From the NCBI GenBank assembly GCA_007125835.1, contig SLCJ01000126.1, positions 1 to 10,046 on the forward strand: a DNA stretch of 10,046 bases, written 5' to 3'. A program made the translations under genes and the position numbers. Position 1 is the first letter of the stretch. Each line of letters starts with the position of its first letter. This DNA is from Verrucomicrobiales bacterium. Lineage in GTDB: Bacteria > Verrucomicrobiota > Verrucomicrobiia > Verrucomicrobiales > SLCJ01. The notes below the pieces were generated by a model. It saw only the letters and a list, made by a program, of their open reading frames with translations, made no database searches and had not been told where the DNA came from. Below, piece by piece: positions 5,862 to 10,046 of the stretch.

Positions 5862-7463
5862 CTATTTCTTTTCGTCGTCGCCGGATTCCGGAGGTTTTTC
5901 GTCGCTGTCTTTGCCGTTTTCTTCTGCCGATTGATCTTGATCGTTTCCGTGATCGTGATCCGTTTTGCGGTGTTTCCATGGGTCGATGGAATCATCGCGG
6001 GATGCGTAGGGATCGGCGGTGTGGCCCCAGTCGTCCGGGAGTTCCTCGGGGTGGGGTTCGTCGGGGTTGTCTTCTGTCGGGCCGTTTTTCGCGGGCTCGC
6101 TGCCGGGGGCATTTGTTGTTGGTTTCGTCGGCCTGGGGTAGGGGTCGGTCTCGGAGAAGGGGTCGCCGGCGCGGTATTCGGGGTGTTCGTCTTCGACATC
6201 GGCGGCACGCGAAACGATGCCGTTGGCGGGGCGGGGCGAGGGTGCGTCGTCGGACGGGGGCCCATCTGATCCGGAGCCGCCGCCGTCTCCTCCGGCTGCG
6301 GCACCTGCCGGCAGGGCCTGGACATCGGTGCGCAGGCGGCTTTCGCGCCATTCCTGTTCCTCGCGTTCTGCTTCGCGGTGCTCCTTGCGTTCGATGAACC
6401 AGGAAAGCCAGATGCAGATTTCGTAGAGGATGCACATGGGTATGGCGAGCATCGAGAGCGTGATCGCATCGCCAGTGGGTGTGAGGATCGCTGCGGTGAC
6501 AAAAATGATGACAATGGCATAGGAGCGCGACCCGGCCATTGACGAGTAGTTGAGGATTCCCAGCTTGACCAGTGCCATGACGACGACCGGCAGTTCGAAA
6601 GAGATGCCGAACACCAGCGAGAACTGGATGACGAAGGTGACGAAATAGCCGATACGCCAGTCGTCCTGAATGCCGCGCGCCATGCTGTATTCGTGGAAAA
6701 ACTGCAAGGCCCGCGGCAGCACACCGAAATAGGCGAAGAAAACGCCCGTCAGGAACAGCCCGAAGCCAATGGCCACCGAAGGATAGAGCACGCGACGTTC
6801 GCGGGGCGTGAGCCCGGGGAGCACGAATTCGGCGAGGAACCAGAGAAGCAGGGGGAAACACAGCACCAGAGCACCGTAGAACGAGAGTTTGAGCGAGAGC
6901 ATGAAACTCTCGGCGGGTCCGAGGGCCGTCATTCGCAGCATCTGGGTGCTGTCGCGCAATTGCCCGCGCGGATTGCGTTCCACCAATTCACGCGCCAGTG
7001 CCCGGATTTGCTCGTCGACGCCGACCCCTTCGACAAAAGGCACCCTGCGGTCACGTGGCAGGGTGACGGCCAGGCCGTAAATTTCGGTTGCCCGGACGGC
7101 GGCCCGAAGATCGTCTGGAATCTGTGCCAGGAATGAGGAACGGTCTTCCGGGGAGGCATTGCCCAGGGCCAGAGCCATGCGTTTGATCTCGGACCAACTG
7201 CTCTCGTCGATTCCATCGGGCAGCGTGTTGCCATCGATATGCTCCAATCCCGCGAGGGTGATCGGGTAGCGCGCAATATCCATCAGCTGCTTGTTGAAAA
7301 TGAAGCAGACGATCACGCCAATCGACAGCGTGGCCACCATTTTGGTCAGCATCTTGCGCAAATCCTCGAGGTGATCAAGGAAGGGCTTTTCCTGGTCGTC
7401 CCACCGCGAACGGCGTTCGTGGAGCGATTCCCGGGCGCTGAAGAGTTTTTTCAGGACAAACAT
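5862..7463 (-). CDS. tatC: Twin-arginine translocase subunit TatC, with enlarged periplasmic loop and acidic tail
   Basis: TatC is the inner-membrane receptor for folded proteins carrying a twin-arginine signal. This protein has 533 residues, about twice the usual 240-270. Family motifs are present in order: FLDHLEDLR near the N-terminus (28-36, the FLxHLxELR signal-binding motif with Asp34 at the usual Glu), GPAESFMLSLKLS (182-194), LPGLTPRERR (215-224), FELP (289-292) and AILTPTGDAIT-to-LYE (325-348). Six membrane segments can be placed. Two parts are extra. Residues about 60-180, between the first and second membrane segments, form a long soluble loop where E. coli TatC has a few tens of residues. 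Residues about 361-533 form a cytoplasmic tail, first charged (EHREAEREEQEWRESR), then Gly/Pro-rich, then strongly acidic with His and Lys (SGDDEKK end). ATG 7463 (MFVLKKLF) is chosen because it precedes the first motif by a normal distance; the frame extends to 7580 without TatC character. No Shine-Dalgarno is visible. Confidence 0.93.
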   Translation of the reverse strand: MFVLKKLFSARESLHERRSRWDDQEKPFLDHLEDLRKMLTKMVATLSIGVIVCFIFNKQLMDIARYPITLAGLEHIDGNTLPDGIDESSWSEIKRMALALGNASPEDRSSFLAQIPDDLRAAVRATEIYGLAVTLPRDRRVPFVEGVGVDEQIRALARELVERNPRGQLRDSTQMLRMTALGPAESFMLSLKLSFYGALVLCFPLLLWFLAEFVLPGLTPRERRVLYPSVAIGFGLFLTGVFFAYFGVLPRALQFFHEYSMARGIQDDWRIGYFVTFVIQFSLVFGISFELPVVVMALVKLGILNYSSMAGSRSYAIVIIFVTAAILTPTGDAITLSMLAIPMCILYEICIWLSWFIERKEHREAEREEQEWRESRLRTDVQALPAGAAAGGDGGGSGSDGPPSDDAPSPRPANGIVSRAADVEDEHPEYRAGDPFSETDPYPRPTKPTTNAPGSEPAKNGPTEDNPDEPHPEELPDDWGHTADPYASRDDSIDPWKHRKTDHDHGNDQDQSAEENGKDSDEKPPESGDDEKK

Positions 7464-7583
7464 GTGTGTGATGGCGGGTGGCAACCATACCCGGGATGGA
7501 GCGAAAGGAAAGAGCGGAAAAACGCCTTCCCGATACGGCGGTGGCCGAACGGTTGTTTCATCGGGCCCGCGCCCCGCCACCTG

Positions 7584-8222
7584 CTACAGCAGGCCGAGGG
7601 CGGTGAGCCGGGCGAAGCAGGCGAGGGTGTTCGCATCGCGCACCTCGCCTGCGGCGATCATTTCGCGCAGCTCGCGGGCGGTGACTTTCCGCACTTCATG
7701 GATCACCTCGCTGCCTTCGCCCAGCGGCTGCGGGTCGGGCAGGGCTTCCACCGATTCGGCGAGGAAAAGGTGTCCGCGTTCGTCGGTGAATCCCGCCGAT
7801 GAAAAAAACAGCCCGAGAGGAATCAGCCTGCCACCGCCCGGCGGCAGGCGGTGTCCGGTTTCCTCTTCGAGTTCGCGCCGCGCCGTGGCCGCAATCTCCT
7901 CGCCGTCGGCGTTTGGCACATCCACCTGCCCGGCCGGAAATTCCCACAAGGTGTCCTCCACCGCCGGGCGCTCCTGATGCACCAGCAGGAAGCGGCCGTC
8001 GGCCAGGCGCGGAGCCACGATCGCAGCCTGTTTGCGCCTGACGACCATCCACCGCACGCCGCCATGAGGCCGCGCCGGGGTGGCGAAATCAATTTCCTGC
8101 ACACGCAGCCACGGTGAGGAGGCCACGTCGCGCACTTCCAGGCGTTGCCACTTCCCGCACGAGTGGGCTTGGTGGGGGCGCTTTTTCTTTGACGCGTCGA
8201 TTGGGCGGGAGAAGGGTTTCAT
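7584..8222 (-). CDS. Nudix hydrolase, ADP-ribose pyrophosphatase-like
   Basis: This 212-residue cytoplasmic enzyme probably hydrolyses ADP-ribose or a related nucleoside diphosphate derivative to AMP plus a phosphorylated sugar. The N-terminal part (WQRLEVRDVASSPWLRVQEIDF, about 25-46) is of the type seen before the Nudix fold in ADP-ribose pyrophosphatases, as are the LWEFPAG (92-98) and later glycine-rich strand segments. The Nudix box ends RELEEETG (116-123), with metal-binding Glu117, Glu120 and Glu121. The spacing from Gly98 to the first Glu (108) is nine residues, not the usual five, so a four-residue insertion sits at the start of the box. The residue after TG is His where a hydrophobic residue is usual. 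ATG 8222 (MKPFSRPID) is chosen because sequence upstream has no family character; a GGAG directly abuts it. The gene is 120 bp upstream of tatC on the same strand and divergent from the amidase gene. Confidence 0.88.
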   Translation of the reverse strand: MKPFSRPIDASKKKRPHQAHSCGKWQRLEVRDVASSPWLRVQEIDFATPARPHGGVRWMVVRRKQAAIVAPRLADGRFLLVHQERPAVEDTLWEFPAGQVDVPNADGEEIAATARRELEEETGHRLPPGGGRLIPLGLFFSSAGFTDERGHLFLAESVEALPDPQPLGEGSEVIHEVRKVTARELREMIAAGEVRDANTLACFARLTALGLL

Positions 8223-8379
8223 CTCCGCCAAAACTATGGCCCACACGCCCTGTGCGCAAGGCCGGTGGGAGATGGTTCCGCACCGGTCGGCCGCCAAGTG
8301 CAGGCTCCACTCCTGTTTCGTCCATTTGCCGGGTTGCCCCATCAAGCTGGCGCGTCGGCTCCCAGGGGCGCGAAATCAC

Positions 8380-8411
8380 TTGAAATCAGCCCCTTTATCC
8401 CATTTTATATT
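8380..8411 (+). promoter_or_regulatory. Candidate promoter of the amidase gene
   Basis: A -35-like TTGAAA lies at 8380-8385. An AT-rich stretch at 8403-8411 offers TTTTAT at 17-bp spacing (8403-8408) or TATATT at 20-bp spacing (8406-8411). It is the only such island in the GC-rich divergent region between the Nudix gene and the amidase gene, and would give a short 5' leader to the start at 8433 or 8451. No operator-like repeat was found. Confidence 0.4.
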
Positions 8412-8450
8412 CCACCCCCGCCCCCTTCGACCATGGCCCGATCTGGCATC

Positions 8451-9431
8451 ATGAACCGCCGCCACTGGCTGCGAACCGCCGCACTTGGAGCGGGAGCCCT
8501 TTTGCTTCCCCGCGAAGCGGCGGCATGGAATGTCGTACGCCACAACGACCGGGACTATGTCACTGGTCGCGATGTTGCGCAGTTCTATCGTTTTCCGGAG
8601 TATCGTGTGCAGGGGAACCGTGTGACCTTCCGCACGGCGGATTTTTGGATGCGGGGTACCATCGGCGGGCACGAGCTGGTGATTCGCGGGGTGAAATTCA
8701 TCCTCAGCCTGCCCATCGAGAGCAGGAATGGCGAGGCGCTTTTCTCTCGTCTGGATCTCGTCAAGCTCGTCGACCCGGTGCTCAGGCCCGACTACATCCG
8801 TGGCACTCCCGATTTCAGCACCGTGGTGATCGATCCGGGGCACGGCGGGCACGATCCGGGCGCGCGCGGCCCGTTCGGCGATGAGAAAACTTTTGCCCTC
8901 CGCACCGCACTCCAGCTCGAGACCATACTTCGCAGCCTGAGGTATCAGGTGGTCATGACCCGTTCGGACGACCGATTCGTTTCCCTCTCGGACCGGGTGG
9001 CCATTGCCAACCGTCATCCGCGCTCGGTCTTCATTAGCCTCCACTTCAACGATGCCGCCAATCGCTCCGCCCGTGGCATCGAAACTTTCGCCCTGGCACC
9101 GGAAGGGGCCGCCTCCACCTTGCGCCGCTGGCGCGAGGACAACCTCGACCGCCGCCGTGGCAACCTGCGCGATGCGGAGAACATCGCACTCGCCACCGCC
9201 GCTCACAGCGGGTCGCTGCGGCAGGTCGCCTCGCACAATCCGGTGGACCGCGGGATCAAGCGCGCCCGCTTCACGGTCATTTCCGGAATCGCCATGCCGG
9301 GCATCCTGTTTGAGGGCGGGTTCGTCCGCCACGCTCAGGAAGGGCGTCTCATATCCACGCCATCCTACCAACGCCTGCTTGCCCAGGGACTGGCCGCCGG
9401 TGTTCGCAACTACCGCGCCGCGCTCCGTTGA
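8451..9431 (+). CDS. N-acetylmuramoyl-L-alanine amidase (Amidase_3) with Tat signal peptide
   Basis: This 326-residue zinc amidase cleaves the bond between N-acetylmuramic acid and L-alanine in peptidoglycan, for daughter-cell separation or wall turnover. The N-terminus MNRRHWLRTAALGAGALLL fits a twin-arginine signal (RR at 3-4, then x-Trp-Leu-Arg), with an Ala-x-Ala cleavage site after Ala25. Residues about 27-118 form a separate beta-rich module (RDYVTGRDVAQFYR, then VKFILSLPIE) resembling the copper-amine-oxidase-N-like modules found on wall enzymes; that call is tentative. The Amidase_3 domain (about 119-322) has the zinc ligands His131 (DPGHGG), Glu145 (GDEKT) and His198 (SLHFN) and the catalytic Glu288 (LFEGGF). 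The start is uncertain between ATG 8433 and ATG 8451; the latter places the twin-arginine motif at the very N-terminus. Neither has a Shine-Dalgarno sequence. The gene is convergent with pgsA, 29 bp between stops, and near tatC. It is an AmiA/AmiC-type enzyme by domain; the exact orthologue is not claimed. Confidence 0.92.
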   Translation: MNRRHWLRTAALGAGALLLPREAAAWNVVRHNDRDYVTGRDVAQFYRFPEYRVQGNRVTFRTADFWMRGTIGGHELVIRGVKFILSLPIESRNGEALFSRLDLVKLVDPVLRPDYIRGTPDFSTVVIDPGHGGHDPGARGPFGDEKTFALRTALQLETILRSLRYQVVMTRSDDRFVSLSDRVAIANRHPRSVFISLHFNDAANRSARGIETFALAPEGAASTLRRWREDNLDRRRGNLRDAENIALATAAHSGSLRQVASHNPVDRGIKRARFTVISGIAMPGILFEGGFVRHAQEGRLISTPSYQRLLAQGLAAGVRNYRAALR

Positions 9432-9460
9432 TGGGCTGCGCCGTGGCTGCGATCATTTGA

Positions 9461-10030
9461 TCACGCGGGATCCTTTGCCGAACGGGCGAATACGCGGGTG
9501 TAGAGCAGACCGCTCAGCACGGTGGCAAAGAGGGTCAGCCAGAATGAGATTGTTTGCGCCCAGGCCCAGAGTCGCCAGTCGGCGACGTTTTCGAGACCGA
9601 TTTCCCGGAATCCGAGGGTGCCGAAAATCACGCAGATCAGCACGATTTGGGTCACTGTTTTCAGTTTTCCCCAGAAGTCGGCGGCGATCACCTGGTGCCG
9701 TGCCAGGGCGAGCATCCGCACCCCTGTGACCAGGAATTCGCGGAACAGGATTACGATCACGAACCAGGCCGGCAGAAGTTGGTCTACGGCGAGAAGCACC
9801 AGCGCCGCCGTGACCATGATCTTGTCAGCCAGCGGGTCCATCAACCGCCCGAAGTCGGTAACCTGGTTGTTGCGTCTGGCGAGGTATCCGTCGAGAAAAT
9901 CGGTGATCGAGGCCGCAAGGAAAAGCACGAAGGCGAAAGCATAGCGGTAGGAGCCGTCGAACGAGAGCACGATTACGAAAATCACGCTGAGGAACACCCG
10001 GGCGACGGTCAGGGAATTGGGAAGGTTCAT
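9461..10030 (-). CDS. pgsA: CDP-diacylglycerol--glycerol-3-phosphate 3-phosphatidyltransferase
   Basis: This 189-residue inner-membrane enzyme transfers a phosphatidyl group from CDP-diacylglycerol to sn-glycerol 3-phosphate, giving phosphatidylglycerol phosphate, the committed step to phosphatidylglycerol and cardiolipin. The CDP-alcohol phosphotransferase signature is complete (D-x2-DG-x2-AR-x8-G-x3-D-x3-D): Asp44, Asp47-Gly48, Ala51-Arg52, Gly61, Asp65 and Asp69. It is followed by hydrophobic segments at about 73-93, 125-142 and 158-180, after an N-terminal hydrophobic region (about 10-40). The N-terminus MNLPNSLTVARVFLS is the typical PgsA opening, which fixes the start. Length matches the family (about 180-200). 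CDP-alcohol phosphotransferases acting on serine or cardiolipin precursors are alternatives, but the N-terminal NLPNxLTxxR pattern favours PgsA. No Shine-Dalgarno sequence is visible within the 16 bases upstream that the window shows. Confidence 0.93.
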   Translation of the reverse strand: MNLPNSLTVARVFLSVIFVIVLSFDGSYRYAFAFVLFLAASITDFLDGYLARRNNQVTDFGRLMDPLADKIMVTAALVLLAVDQLLPAWFVIVILFREFLVTGVRMLALARHQVIAADFWGKLKTVTQIVLICVIFGTLGFREIGLENVADWRLWAWAQTISFWLTLFATVLSGLLYTRVFARSAKDPA

Positions 10031-10046
10031 GGAGAAAAGGCGGGGA

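Noticed and set aside
5840..6861. Long alternative frames on both strands across the tatC 3' half
   Set aside because: These are out-of-frame products of GC-rich DNA. The tatC frame itself carries the membrane segments and motifs without interruption.
8265..8450. N-terminal extension of the amidase back to 8265
   Set aside because: The extra residues are Pro-rich with no signal features, and would place the twin-arginine signal peptide inside the protein and the candidate promoter inside the gene.
9451..9462. Small hairpin GATCA-TT-TGATC between the amidase and pgsA stops as a bidirectional terminator
   Set aside because: Five-base arms, AT-containing, with no T-run on either side; too weak to call in a 29-bp convergent gap.

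Overview
The window is a bacterial chromosome segment, mostly GC-rich. It most likely comes from Verrucomicrobiota (Opitutae-like) or a close PVC relative. That placement is an inference. It rests on a fragment of an H-Xn-DG pseudopilin-like protein (a family abundant in Verrucomicrobiota, Planctomycetota and Lentisphaerota), on a TatC with a greatly enlarged first periplasmic loop and a long acidic tail, on start codons that lack Shine-Dalgarno sequences, and on palindrome-bearing intergenic DNA. No rRNA, tRNA, CRISPR array or transposase gene was seen.

Layout. Positions 1-536 (+) hold the C-terminal part of the pseudopilin-like protein. Positions 752-2059 (+) encode a complete UDP-glucose 6-dehydrogenase (ugd). 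Positions 2060-2501 are a non-coding stretch rich in short palindromes. A long minus-strand block follows. It starts (reading upward) with an AT-richer cassette at 2502-3612: two small single-pass membrane proteins with coiled-coil tails and one small secreted protein, none recognised. After a 318-bp gap come an alpha/beta hydrolase (3931-4710) and a beta-hydroxyacid dehydrogenase (4721-5617), separated by only 10 bp, then tatC (5862-7463) and a Nudix hydrolase of ADP-ribose pyrophosphatase type (7584-8222). A divergent promoter region separates the Nudix gene from a plus-strand N-acetylmuramoyl-L-alanine amidase (8451-9431) that carries a twin-arginine signal. The window closes with convergent pgsA (9461-10030, minus).

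Functional picture. Much of the content concerns the cell envelope: UDP-glucuronate supply (ugd), Tat export (tatC), a peptidoglycan amidase that looks like a Tat substrate, phosphatidylglycerol synthesis (pgsA) and a pseudopilin-like protein. The hydrolase/dehydrogenase pair looks like a metabolic two-gene operon of unknown substrate.

The most unusual signal is an exact 56-bp direct repeat at 2573-2628 and 3899-3954. One copy lies inside the coiled-coil gene, where it is part of a continuous heptad pattern. The other supplies the last seven codons and stop of the alpha/beta hydrolase. The repeats bracket the AT-rich cassette, which suggests recent acquisition, duplication with deletion, or possibly an assembly artefact. 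No known defence or mobile system was identified, and the cassette is the best candidate here for something undescribed.
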